A stretch of 64,000 bases of DNA from Dicaeum eximium (Eukaryota > Chordata > Aves > Passeriformes > Dicaeidae), in assembly GCA_013396995.1 (NCBI GenBank), contig VWZP01008292.1:648742-712741 (forward strand), read 5' to 3'. The notes under the pieces were generated by a model. That model saw nothing but the letters and a program-made list of their open reading frames with translations. It had not been told where the DNA came from and did no database searches. Both the position numbers and the translations under genes were made by a program. Positions 27,243-39,100 of this stretch are shown piece by piece; position 1 is the first letter of the stretch, and each line of letters starts with the position of its first letter.

Positions 27243-29673
27243 TTTACTCTCTAAGTCCACTCCAGATTCCAATTTAATTTTCAGGGTGGTGTTTGAGCAC
27301 CTGCTGGTCTGAACCCTGCCATTCTTGATAACATCAGTAGTGCCAAGGCATTTTTAAACAGCCACTGGGCTCAGTCCCAAGCCACAGGGGTCTCCTCCTG
27401 AAGACAAAAAAGCCTCACTCACCTGCTGCTGTGACAATGGGATAATGGCATTAGGGAGACCTTCTATGCCTCTTTATCTCTCTCCTCTGGGCATTCCTCC
27501 CTTGATGAGGAATTTCCTCAGAGCACTGCCTGAAAGGCTTCTTGGGTGAGATGCACTTATCTGTCAGCAGATAAAACACTGCAGTGGAGGTCACATTCTT
27601 CCATCTTTGACACTGTGACTAAGCTTGCCTGTAAGTTGGTGTCCCCTTGCACCTGCACACCACATTATTTATTCTCCTACTACACTGCATGACTATTATA
27701 CTGATAACATGAAACTAAACTACAGCCTGACTGTATCTTTCCCCTCCTTAGCTGCAAAGTGGACCACTTGGCATTACAGGGGAATGATGACACACACACC
27801 TCTGTGCTTATTCCTTCTTTTCTTATGAAAAGAGAACTCATATAGAATACTTTTTATTTTTCTTTTTTTTATAGCCAAATTTTACTTTTCTTTCTCATTG
27901 AAGAAAAAAATTTCATCCACTGTCACCTTCAAGCTTGAACACCCAAACACTGCCTCCTGGAAACAGCAATATATTTATACACAGACAGATCAGACCCTGT
28001 CCAGAGCCCTTACAGGTCTGAGATGGGACCATCTGGGCTGTGCCCAGGACATGCTGTAAATCCCTTCTGACAAACGCCCAATGGAATGGACGTTTGCAGT
28101 CTCTTGCCCTGTCCCACGCCCCTGTGAAGACCTGTCCATGGGCAGGTGACAACAGTTTGACTCCTGAAGCTTAACATATCTGTCCAACACCTCCTGGGAA
28201 GAACAGGACAAGTGAAGAACTGGTAAGGAGAGAAACCACAGGGAAACTACAGAGAAATCACATGCTGGGTAGTTGAGAGAGTAGTAGAGAGGTAGTAGAG
28301 ACAGATTGGTACTAGACAAAACTACAGGCTGGGTCTCTCTCTCTCTCCTGAGACAGCTCTGGGATGTCCAGCAAGGGTCTCTGGGTGCTACAGTAATGTG
28401 CAACTACTCACTGAATGACACACTTGCTACACAAATATATGGTCTTTACTGAAATAACCATCAAATTCAAGACTGAAGTAAATTTCTGCTACTAACATTA
28501 TTTTAAAATTGCACAGTGTGAGGAGCCAATTTAGTTTTGTTATGCATGACACACAGATGTGTGTCTTTATCCATGAATAAGTCTTTTCTGATACAGAAAA
28601 GGTCTTTTCTGGTACCTCTGTGATGTGAACCTATTAGATGTAACGGTCCTGCTCATTTTATCTATCACTGTGATTTTTCTGGGATATGTGAACTCCTCGG
28701 AAGTAAAGAAACAGTCTTCTACCAACAAAATGTATTCCTTTTTCCTTATTTCTTACTATGGCATTATCAATTCTGCTTGCAAAACAACTATTTTTACACA
28801 GCTATTTTTGTAATTTTTGTCTTTTTACACTCATCAGTATTTTGTTTGTCTGATACATATTAGTTCCTTAGGCATATCTGTGTATTTCCAACAGCATCCT
28901 AGAACTTCCTATCATAACTGGACAAGGGTGGGGGGAGGTAAAAGCTGAAGATTGCAGTAAATACAGCTGAGGTGAAGTCAGAGCACTATACTCTCTATCC
29001 AGATCTAAGGTATGTTCTTGAGAGCTTCCCATTTCGAGACCACTTACACGATACGTTTCCACTTAGCTTTTATTCCAAAAATATCTCAATGCAGCTCTGC
29101 CACTGATAAAGGAAGCAAGAGCCTTCACGTAAACAGGGCTCCAGGCAAGCTGCTAGTGCTCCCAGCCACTGTCTCACACAAACCCCTGAACAGCCAGCCT
29201 GGATGGGATATGGAGGAGCCCCTGGCATGCCGGCTGGGCAGGCAGCTGGGCGGGCAGCCCTGTTCTCCGCATTCCATCACGGATGCTGGGGACTAGCCCT
29301 CCCATTCCCACCTTGCTGCTTACTCCCCACCCACCCTGATGCTCCTCAGGATCAACCAGAGCAGCCAACAGCAGCAAAGCTTGGCCACTTGCAGGGACCA
29401 ACAGAGTCAAGGCTGGAAGAAGTGCATGGGGAAAATCATGGATGGGGCAGAAGACAGCAGGAAAATATTTCATCAAGGCAGGCTCACAGACTGAGACACA
29501 TGGTTCATCTCTTCTGTCCAAAATCATCAGCAGCAGTTATATCAATCATAAATGCTTTTGGAAATGAAGCAATTTTAAAAGTAAGTAAATGAAATCCTGT
29601 CCACAGACTCTGCATTATAAATATCATTATGAAAGTTATCCAAGTTTCAGGGGAGTTTTAAAACAGTCATGTT

Positions 29674-29719
29674 TAGCTGCAATGCTGAAAAATTGCTAGC
29701 TGCAATGCTGAAAAATTGT
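29674..29719. repeat. Perfectly adjacent 23-bp duplication
   Basis: The unit tagctgcaatgctgaaaaattg plus one base occurs twice head to tail (29674-29696 and 29697-29719), with only the last base differing. It is a simple tandem duplication. Confidence 0.85.
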
Positions 29720-31902
29720 CCTGCCATTTGGAAGGTCTGTGCTTGCACCTCTTAGTAGCAGTTTCCTCAAGCTGTTTCACTGGAACTAGTTCTAGATAAC
29801 ATCCCAGTAGAGCTTTAATTATTATCTTTCTTGATACCTTGGATTCATCCTAAAAAGTGTGCATGCATACTTTTGTCAATAGCTTGAGTATTCTCGCCTC
29901 AGCACCAACACTTGGTGACTTTGGAAGAGGACCAGAGAAAGCTTATGTGACTGCACTTCACTGGAAAGGCTTTCAATAGAAACAGACATAGTGCCTGAAC
30001 AACACTTGGATACAACAAGAGGCAGTTGCAGCGTTCAGGGAGAAGGTCTGGGCAATAACCACCCCAGCACACAGGCAGAAGAAAGGGAAACAAGTGCCAG
30101 AGTCAGACCTCTCATTTATCATGATTCCTTCTGTACAGGCAGGGTACAGACCATCAAGAATGGCAAATTGGGAACCGACCACCCTCTGGACAAGATTGGA
30201 GATGTTGGGTATCTCTCCTAAAAGTTCTTATGCTAGATGTACTCTAGGAAAGAAAACAAAAGCAGATATATAAATGCAAGAGGAAAGGAGACAGAAACTG
30301 TGCCCATATCAGGGATTATACAGGGATAGACAACAGCTCATGGCTGTCTGCATCACAAGTTTGCAGAAATGTGGTGGTTCGGGGTGGGGAGAAGTTACGA
30401 GTGTACACACAAGCCACCCTGTGCTCCTCAACCTCATGACCAGAAAGCCATCCCCAGCACATTTTATTTCACTGAATAGATGTAGCCAAAGACTTTCAGC
30501 CAAAAGAAAGTAACCTGTGTTCAGAAAATGGCCGGTGAATGGGCATTGAGGGGTGTCTGTCTCAGCTGCAGCTTGCAGCTTGCAGCATCTTTGCTCTGAG
30601 ACTGCTGGGCACAGAGCCGGTGCTGCCAGGTGCGAGCAAAAGGACTAAAGAGCAAGTTTAGATGGGAGGAAGGAGGCAATGCTCTAGCTGCTTGCAGAGA
30701 AAGCATTTTGTGGTCAATGAGCAGTGAAAAGAGAAATGATGTGGCACAGACCTTGAATTATGTCACATCTCCCTTCTTGAGAAACTCCTTGGCAAAACCC
30801 TGATCTCCCTGTGGCACACACCGTTTCCAGCCTCTCTGTGTGCCACTGAGCCTCGTGGCTGGCCCTCCCCTCTCCAAAGGGTCCATGTGTCTGTGCCCAG
30901 GGCCCATGGCTGAAGGGGAACCCAAGACAGCCCTGCAGCAGTTGCACTGGCTTCCATTCTCAGCTGCATTTGCAAAGGAGCAGCTGAAGGCAGGGAGAAA
31001 GGCAGATTTGGTGGGGAATGGAGGTGGCACCGGCTCTTTCTCCAGCTCTGTCTTTCAGAGACACAGCCATCAAAGGATGAGAGCTAGGAAAGGCTGGGAA
31101 CAGGCTCCTTGCTCCCTGCTGTGGGTGCTGGCTGATGGGTAATCCAGAAGTACTGGGTGGCTATGGATAAGTTCTACTACAGGAACTCAGGCACTACTTA
31201 AAGCTCAGACCTGTATCTCCTCTCTCTTCTGAAAATGAAGAATAATAAACAGAAAGGGGAAGATGTTGATCCCAACCCTGTGATCCACAACAACAGTTTT
31301 GTTCTGCTGAACACAAACAGTTCCAGTAGGTTCTTGTGTTAGCTAAGGGGAGACGATGAAAATGCTTTTTCAGTCATTGACTTGATGTGTGTTGATTTTT
31401 TTAGGGAAAAAACTAACCAGCATGTGAGGATTAGGCCACTTATAGAATGGAATTTTTACAGAATGGGGTTTTTTTTCTGAATTAAACAGTGCTTTGGTGG
31501 GTGAGGACTGGTTTAAGTGTTCTAAAGGAAATTGTGTCTGTACTATGAATTCTTCAGACCACTCCTGATTTTAACCATGAACTCTGTAGAGGACAGGTAC
31601 CTGCATAAGTTTAGAAAAAAAATCTATGCTTGTGGTGAAGAACAGTTAATGGATCCGTTTGCTACCTGTTTGGCACATTGTGGTTAGTTTAATTTAATTT
31701 AATTTGTGCGCTATTTCACTGCGAATACCTTTGAAAGTACCAGGTAAGAGCTTGCCTAAATATATGCTGGTCCTGCTTTTGCAGCATGGGAAAGATGCTT
31801 TGTTTATTCCAGACTAGGAGGGAAACTACCCTGTTCTTGGCTTTGCTTGCTTGTGCCATAATCTGGCATGAATTGATAATAGGGAACCTATCCTGCATGA
31901 CA

Positions 31903-31987
31903 ATAAAAACAGACAAAAAAACCAACCAACCAACAAACAAACAAAACAACAGCAAAACCCAAAACCAAACCAAAACAAAAACCCCAA
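31903..31987. repeat. CAAA / CCAA low-complexity tract
   Basis: About 85 bases are almost free of T on this strand and built from caaa, ccaa and aaaac units. It lies about 100 bp upstream of the distal CpG island. It may be a degenerated poly(A) tail or a simple repeat. Confidence 0.7.
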
Positions 31988-32278
31988 CACTGAAAAAGGG
32001 GGCTTGATTTTTTTGTTTCTTCAAAGTTGCCTAGGACATGGGATGTGGTATTTCTGCATCACCTGAACCCTGGATGTCGCTCCCTCAGGCAGGCCCAGCA
32101 TGGCTGAGGTCCGGAGCCCGGCGCTGAGGGCTGGTGGCCGCGGAGCCGAGCGCCCGGGGCAGGAGGCGGCAGGAGCCCCGCGGGGGGCGAGGGGCAGCGT
32201 GGCCGGGCGGGGAGCGCGGCCCTGGGCCGGAGCCCCCGAGGGTGCCGGCGGCCCCGGGAGAGCGGCGAGGGGCCCGAA

Positions 32279-32293
32279 GCGCTGAGTCAGCGC
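32279..32293. promoter_or_regulatory. Maf / NRF2-type recognition site in the CpG island
   Basis: GCGCTGAGTCAGCGC is a 15-bp near-perfect palindrome around an AP-1 core (TGAGTCA). It contains GCTGAGTCAGC, the central 11 bp of the T-MARE consensus, and also fits the antioxidant response element core TGASNNNGC. Its place inside a CpG-island promoter makes binding plausible. Function is inferred only from the motif. Confidence 0.45.
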
Positions 32294-32497
32294 CGCGGAG
32301 GGCCAGGGGCCTCGGCGGTGCCCGGGAGGGGCGGGGAGAGGCGGCGGCGGCGGCGGGCAGGGCGCTGCCCCCCTTGGCCGCTCCTTATCAGCCCGGTTTG
32401 ATGCTGCAAGGCGTGTCCGGGGATCTGCTCATGTGATGGAGCAAGAGGCAGGCGGGCGGGGGGACCAAGGGAGGAGGTGATTTTCCTCGCTGCTCTC

Positions 32498-32702
32498 NNN
32501 NNNNNNNNNNNNNNNNNNNNNNNNNNNNNNNNNNNNNNNNNNNNNNNNNNNNNNNNNNNNNNNNNNNNNNNNNNNNNNNNNNNNNNNNNNNNNNNNNNNN
32601 NNNNNNNNNNNNNNNNNNNNNNNNNNNNNNNNNNNNNNNNNNNNNNNNNNNNNNNNNNNNNNNNNNNNNNNNNNNNNNNNNNNNNNNNNNNNNNNNNNNN
32701 NN
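32498..32702. other. Assembly gap (205 N)
   Basis: An unresolved run of N inside the distal CpG island. Sequences of this composition are often missing from short-read bird assemblies. The alpha-isoform first exon of AKAP12 may be hidden here. Open frames drawn across the gap have no meaning. Confidence 0.95.
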
Positions 32703-33159
32703 GGCAGCAGCGGCGGGGCGGGGGGCGAGGGCGGCTGCGGGGGCGCCGCCGCTTTTGTGCGCGGTCGGGGCGAGAGGAGCCGCACCCAGCCGCGGCGAGG
32801 TCTGCGCCAAGGAGCCTCCTGACTGCGGTCCTGCGGCCGGATCGCCGCGGCTCCCGCGGCTCTCCGCAGCCCCCCCGCTCCATCCTCTCCCCTCCCGAGG
32901 GAGCAGGTGGGAGGCGCGTCGGGGCGCGGCTCGGCACTGCCTTCGGCTGGGCGCCAGCAGCGCTGTGCCCCCTTTCCCGCCCCGGCCCGCACCCCCGGGC
33001 TCGGGCTCACCTGAGCCGCCGCTCCGTGGGGAAGGGGCGGCCGTGTCGGCGGCCAGCGCTGGAGCCATGGCTTTGGTGCGGCCCGCTGTCCTACCGCATA
33101 GGGGGCAAGGGGGAGGGACTCCCCAACTCCCAGCCCGTGGGGCGCGAAGGAGCTCTAGG

Positions 33160-36100
33160 TATGTGTGATTTAAAATAAAGACGTTGAAGAATTGAAAGAA
33201 ATTCTTTTTAAACATGTCTGGTGTTTAAAAATAGATTATGAATGAACCCATTTATCCCTCTGGAATAGGCGCGTTTAGGGGATTTTGGGACTGAAAGGGA
33301 GGTTATGTGCCTCTGTGTGTTTGCATAGCGTGGCTTTGGGGAGTTTGTGAGGGGAGAAGTAATAACGCGTTCTACCGAGATCCCCTTCTTTGGGCTCTTC
33401 AGAGTTCGGGTGCTCAGAGCGAGCAGGGAGACTCCGAAGTTTCTGTGACTGGTGCGTGGGTGTATTAGAGCTTGAGAACCGGTTATGACTTTGTTTCTTT
33501 GACCTTGTGGTTCAGATTTAACTTTCAAGTTGAATTTCCCATAGTTCCTGGCTGCCACTAGACCTCCTTGTGCGTGTTTTGACAGATTTGAAAACCACAT
33601 TGCGAATGAACTTTAAATTAACGAAGATTTATTTTGTTGGGTTTTTTTTTTTTTTTAAACTAAATAAGCGTTGGGGATTGGTGTTGGTTAACAAAATATT
33701 TAGCAGTTGTGTTGGGCAATTTTAGAATTCAGATGCTGACGTTTAGAAAAGAGGGAATTTATATCGGGCAAGCATTTGGCTATTGTGCTTGTTTAAGATA
33801 ATGCAACTTTGAAGAAGGGATGTAATATTCATAGCCATGTTTATCCAGTTATGGGAACTAAGACCCTGTAAAAAAAGAGAATCGCATTAATACTGTTCTC
33901 AAGTACAGATTATTATTAATTCTGTGTTTTATGTCTTCTAAGCTTCAGGAGGAATGTTTTCTAGTATATTTTTGCCTCATTCAAGTAGAATTGTTTAAAA
34001 TTGGGGAAGTTCTATTACCATTTTGCTGCTGTAAGAAGTTGTGTTACTGTTGTTCTCCCAAAACAGCTGGTTTTGCCTTCCATTACATTGCATAAAAAGA
34101 AAAATAAGTTTTAATGAAGTTTAGTCATACTTTTTTTGTGTCTCATTTAGTCTGTCTTACTAGAGTAAAGTAACTTCATGGAGATTTGTGACACAGTTTT
34201 TAATCGTTATTCCTTCCAGCTCTTTGAATTTGAAAATTACCAGGTCTTGCAATGCCCCTGGAGAAATCTATCAGGTAGCTAATTTGTTTGTGGAAGATAG
34301 GGAATCTTTTGGAGGGTGGTCTTCTATCTTGCATTTTCCAAATTAAAATGCTTGTTACAACCCTTTTTTAGAAGAAAAGATTTGGGACACTGACTTCAGT
34401 GGAATCCAACTTGAGTGAGCCTTGGCAAGGCAATTACAAATAAACTGTCTAAGCAACTAGTCTTATACAGGATGTAAAATCTCAGAGAAGCTGTGCTTTC
34501 TTTTGTGATGTGAAATCCTTGAAATATTTAATTAAATTTCTTTCATGACGTAGTTGCATTTTTTACAAGATGAAAAACCTCTTCACCTTTTCTTCTAGAA
34601 AGGAACAAATTTATAGTCATTAAGCTGTTTTGTTATTCACATCTGACTCTTTGGCCAGGTACCAGTTTTTGGGTGTCCTGGTTACCAAAAGGAAGGGTGT
34701 ATGTTTTGGTGTTGCTCACTTCTACAGTCCAGGGACCCTGGAAAGCACTTGGTGTACAGAGCAAGGGATATTTAGGGGCCTTTGGGCACTGGCTTGTGAA
34801 CATGGCAGGTTAAATGTGGGCCCATGGGGTGAGTACCTCAGCTGTTGGACCCATCTTCTCAAAAGTTCCTGCTCAGTTACTCATAAAGCAGCCCCAGTTT
34901 CCAGCCTGCTACAGTACTAGGACTCGGGTGGATTTCTTTACTGGAGCAGATTAGGCTTAAACTCTGGCAGTGGAGGAGCTGCTCCTTATCTTGCATAGCC
35001 ACCCCACTGTGGGAAGCCACTTCTGCAGGGAAGTGTGAGAAATCCTGGTGGTACTAATCCATTCAGCTTCCTCCAGGTTGGAACTGAATTAATCAGATCT
35101 GTGAATTGACACCCGAGCTCTTGTTGAAAACAAGGGGCGGGGTATGGTTCTACAGAAGGTTGATTTTTGTGATGAAGTTACCTCCTTCCTGTTTGAGCAG
35201 CAATGCTGCTTTTCCCCCTCCTTTTCTTCCTCCCTTGTTCTTCCTTGTTTTGCCTCAGATGACGCAGTCTCACTTGGCTGTGTTGTGTCCTAACCGTGCC
35301 TTTCTGAAAGCAGGTTAAACTCACTAACCCTTCAGGAAACTGAAATTTATTCTTGCTGGAGCATTTTCCTGGTCTGCTTGTGAGTTCATTTAACTCCTAC
35401 ATTGTGGAGGTGAGACCAATAGCCAGGACAAGGCAAGCATTTCCAGCAGGGTAGGAGGGGAAATGAAAAAACTTCTCCTGTTGGTAGCAGTGAGCTGGTG
35501 AAAACTCATTGGGGCAAGACTCAAGTGCAGACTGTCCTGAGCAGCATGGTGGCCTGAAGCTTGGACTGAGAAGGATTTAGCAGATTTCAGTAGTGCTAGA
35601 AGTAGGAGCAAGATCTTTTTGGTCTTGAGGCAGGCCAGACAAACCTTTGATGTACTGAACTGACAAAAGCCATTGAGATGTCTGGTGAGGTGGTTCATGT
35701 GCTCCTGCCTCTTCCCAGAGCACCTGCAACTTCTCCTTTATCGCATCTGGCACTGCGCGAGCTCGTTCAAGGAGCTAAGCCTCTGGAAAACTGTTCCAGT
35801 TCTTTGGCAAGGTGATTCTCTGCTGATAGAGTGAGATGTGTTGGCTTCTGGGCCTCAGCAGAAGCTGCAGGTACAGGGGAGCAGGCAGGATCTTGTGTCC
35901 GGAGTTGGAGGAGGAGCTGGGTGACACTTCTGTTGGTGGCAGCATGTGACTGGATTGGTTTGGCTGTCTCCATTTTGTGAGCATCCTCTCTGTTCATAGC
36001 AGTGACGTGGCTCTCACCCAACTTCCAATTTTGATGCTAAGCATCAGAGATATGGAAAAAAATGCCAGCGTGGTGCTCTCCGATGCGGTGGAAGGTGACT

Positions 36101-39100
36101 TCAAGCCATGTGGGCAACGCCAGGATAGCAGCATCATCCTACCAACATTGCAGCTAACAGCTAATCACACACATGCCACTTTTATTTTATGTAGAAGTTT
36201 GAGGTGCTAGCTTTAATAAAGGTTTCTTTTTGTGGCCCTGTGGAGGGAGCCAAGCTCTGTTGGAACAGCTAACTGAAACAGTGTAGGGAAACTTCCAGAG
36301 AGAATTTGGAAAAATATGGGCATGCTAATAAGCTATTCTTACACCAAAATCTAGGTTTGTCAGAGATGATATTTTAATGGTGATTGATGGCTTGAAAATG
36401 TGGTGTGGTGGATTCCTGGCTTGCTGGCATGCAAGGGCCCCCACTTGAGCAGCAAGTCATTCAAACAGTGTTTTTGGGATGGTTCCCATTTCTGAGTAGT
36501 AACTTGATTATGCTACCTGTGTTGTAATGAGAGCAAGTGTGTGCTAGACAGTAAATATTTGGAACTGTCTCTTCTAAAGAGGTTACCAGCTGAGATGTCA
36601 GAGTGTCTTATTGTCCGAGTGCCTGACAAATAACAGCTGGGGTGACTTACATCTGCTGTTTAAACAACTGCGTTCTGGTAAGGGAGCTGAGTCAGCCTGA
36701 AAATACTACGTTAGCAATGGTTAAACTAAGCTTATTCAAGGAAAGTCCCTAGACTCTGTCTCTGGGAGCCCCAGTTTGAGACATTTGGTCTGAAGCTGCA
36801 GGGTTCCCCTGGTTCAGCAGGATCTGATTCCCGTTAGATACTTCTCTTTCAACTGGGGAGGAAGAGACTGGTACAATTCAGTGGTAAGGTTTGGAGGGCT
36901 GACCATGCCTGTGGAGTGGCTGGGTAGAAGAATAAAAATGTATAATTGAAAAAATGCACAATGGAAATTGGTGTCCTAGCGGCACCAAAAGCGTGAAATA
37001 GCGCCCTAATCATACAGGAGATAAGGGAGAGGTGGTAGAGGGAGTGGCCGAGCACTTTGAAAGCCGAGGCAATTAGCTTGCGTTTGATGTGGTAGAGGCT
37101 AAAGAGATGCAAAGAGGAACGTCGGGACCTTGAAAGTCCTCCAGGTTGGAAATGCAAGCCTGGGTGTGGTTGCTGAGAGGAGAGGAACGTGCTTCGTGCT
37201 CAGCCCTTGTTCTGACTGGTCCTCAGCGCCTGGGTGAGCTGTACCTGTGAAATGCTTCCATAAGGTGGTATCTGAAAGAGCTGAAAGGTGTAAGACCTGG
37301 GAAAGAGCTCCCTTTGGATCAGGCTTCAGGATAACAGATTGGGGGTGGTGCTTCTTTCACAGGCTGCGAAAAGAGATCAGAGAGATTAATTTGGTGTAGA
37401 AACTTTCTGGTGTTTTGGGTATTTTGTTTTATCCGTTTGGATTTCGAGGGTAGTCATCCGTAAGGAGATGTCACAGCGAAGTCAGGCTGAGAATTGGGCG
37501 AGAATAGGGAAGATGAGAATCTGAAAGGTGTGGAGAAAGTTGTTGGCTTTGTCTGCAGGAGGTAGAAATAAGGTAATGAAATTACATGTGCTGTTCTGTG
37601 CCTTACAGAGGAAGGGCCTTGTGTTTTTTTCACCTGGAACTTGCAGTATCCCACAAACCTCTAATGTTTAGCTAATGCAAAACAAGACAAACTGCTGTGA
37701 ACAAAGAGTTGGAATGATCCAATTCTTTTCTTTTCCCAAGTGTTGGTGTTTGAAGTTGTTTTTGATGAAGCAGCATGTGCTAAAAGCAGGCCCCCTGAGC
37801 ACACCGACAGTCTTTCCCAGAATTTCAAAATCAAACTTCAGGAAAAATATTAGAGACCATTACGTTAGTTTGCTCAGTTGTTCAGACAGCTGGATCTGGC
37901 TATTTTAGTAATCTAATGTAGAATCACTGTAGCAGGATTAACAGAATGAGGCAAAATTAACTCTGGTACGTTTGGGCCTGGTGTGAGGAATCCCTGGAAT
38001 GATTTAGGTCTGGTACAAGGAATGTTGGGAATGATGGTGATTGCTGGTGGGGGAAGAGGCTGAGTGCTGCGAACCCCTCAGGAACGGTGCCTGAAGGAAG
38101 CGTCCGCTAATGTACAGGGAGATCAGGGACCTGCAGTTCATCCACATCTTATGCAATTTGTCACGTTAATTTATCCATTTTCAATTTTGTGTGTGTTTAA
38201 TGGGGTCTAACAGTCGGGCCCACTGCTGGATGCAAGATGGAGCAGAAGCTGCTCTTGGTTAGAGTGATGTGGGCAACAAGCCCTGTGTGTTTTAGTCTCA
38301 TTAGCTGGGTGTCTGCCCTTTGCTTCTGTCTTTGTGGTGAATGTGAAGCAAATATTAAAAAAAAATACATGCAGGATGTACAGTAATGGCGTGACAGAAA
38401 CTGGAGTGTTGCTTTGCTAATGGCCCTTTGTTTTGGGAATGAAGAAGCTGAAAGACCAGTGAACTGGATAACCAGTTCTCCTTGGTTTGGCCAGTGTTCA
38501 TGAGACAACACGTTCATAAATTAATAATCAAAGGAGTGTAATGAATGTGTGCCACAAAAAACTGATAAATGTTGGTAAGCCTGCCAAATGTAATGTCTCA
38601 TTACTTGTAGATAAATGCATAAAGATGAACAGAGAGATTCCTAATATTGTTAATTTGTCTTTTTAAATGTTGTTTTCACCCATTTCTCTAAACTCTGATG
38701 TTGTATTTGTCTAAGCTTTACAACTGTTCTCAATGGAATTGAGAACACTGCTCAACAAATTAGATATAATTGGACTAAACTGCAGTTTAGATCCCTTCAG
38801 AGAAATGAAGCAGTTAATGTGAAGGAAAACTGAAATTAGTTTCTTTTGAGTACTAATGCAGTGGGACAGACTGCACTGACCCTCATAAAGAGCCTGAGCA
38901 ACTTTTTTTAGACCACAAAATTTTTTTTTCTTTTTTTAAACTAATGATGCTGTTATATCTCCTTTCACTTTACAAACTCCCCAAAGGTTTCTTCTCCCTT
39001 GCATGTGTTTTAATTTGGAAAAAATACTATTGTTTTATTAGTTTTGATTATCCAATTATTTAAAGCAGAGCACTTGATTTGAAAATATAAATTTGCCTTC

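Larger units (their letters stand above)
27243..32080. other. Intergenic sequence upstream of the distal CpG island
   Basis: No gene was recognised. It contains the 23-bp duplication at 29674-29719 and the CAAA-rich tract at 31903-31987. Composition turns sharply GC-rich just after this interval, where the presumed alpha promoter begins. Confidence 0.55.
32090..33140 (+). promoter_or_regulatory. AKAP12: Distal CpG island, presumed AKAP12 alpha promoter
   Basis: About 1 kb of very GC- and CpG-rich sequence on both sides of an assembly gap, in sharp contrast to the AT-rich flanks. In mammals the N-myristoylated alpha isoform of AKAP12 starts from a distal CpG-rich promoter, so position and orientation fit. 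The alpha first coding exon (starting MGAGSS in mammals) is not visible here. The frame that would splice in phase 0 from the candidate donors at 32907 (GAGCAG|GTGGGAG) and 33159 (CTAG|GTATGT) has stops or no ATG. It may lie in the gap. A 61-codon ORF from the ATG at 32100 is probably a chance product of high GC. The island could also serve an unseen transcript on the other strand. Confidence 0.6.

Noticed and set aside
32100..32285. 61-codon ORF (MAEVRSPALRA...) in the distal CpG island
   Set aside because: Low-complexity Gly/Ala/Arg/Pro translation typical of CpG islands. It lacks the expected Gly-2 myristoylation start and ends before any donor. At most an upstream ORF.
32287..33215. Long frames running across the N gap on both strands
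   Set aside because: They are open only because N codons are not counted as stops, and the flanking parts are GC-biased in all frames.
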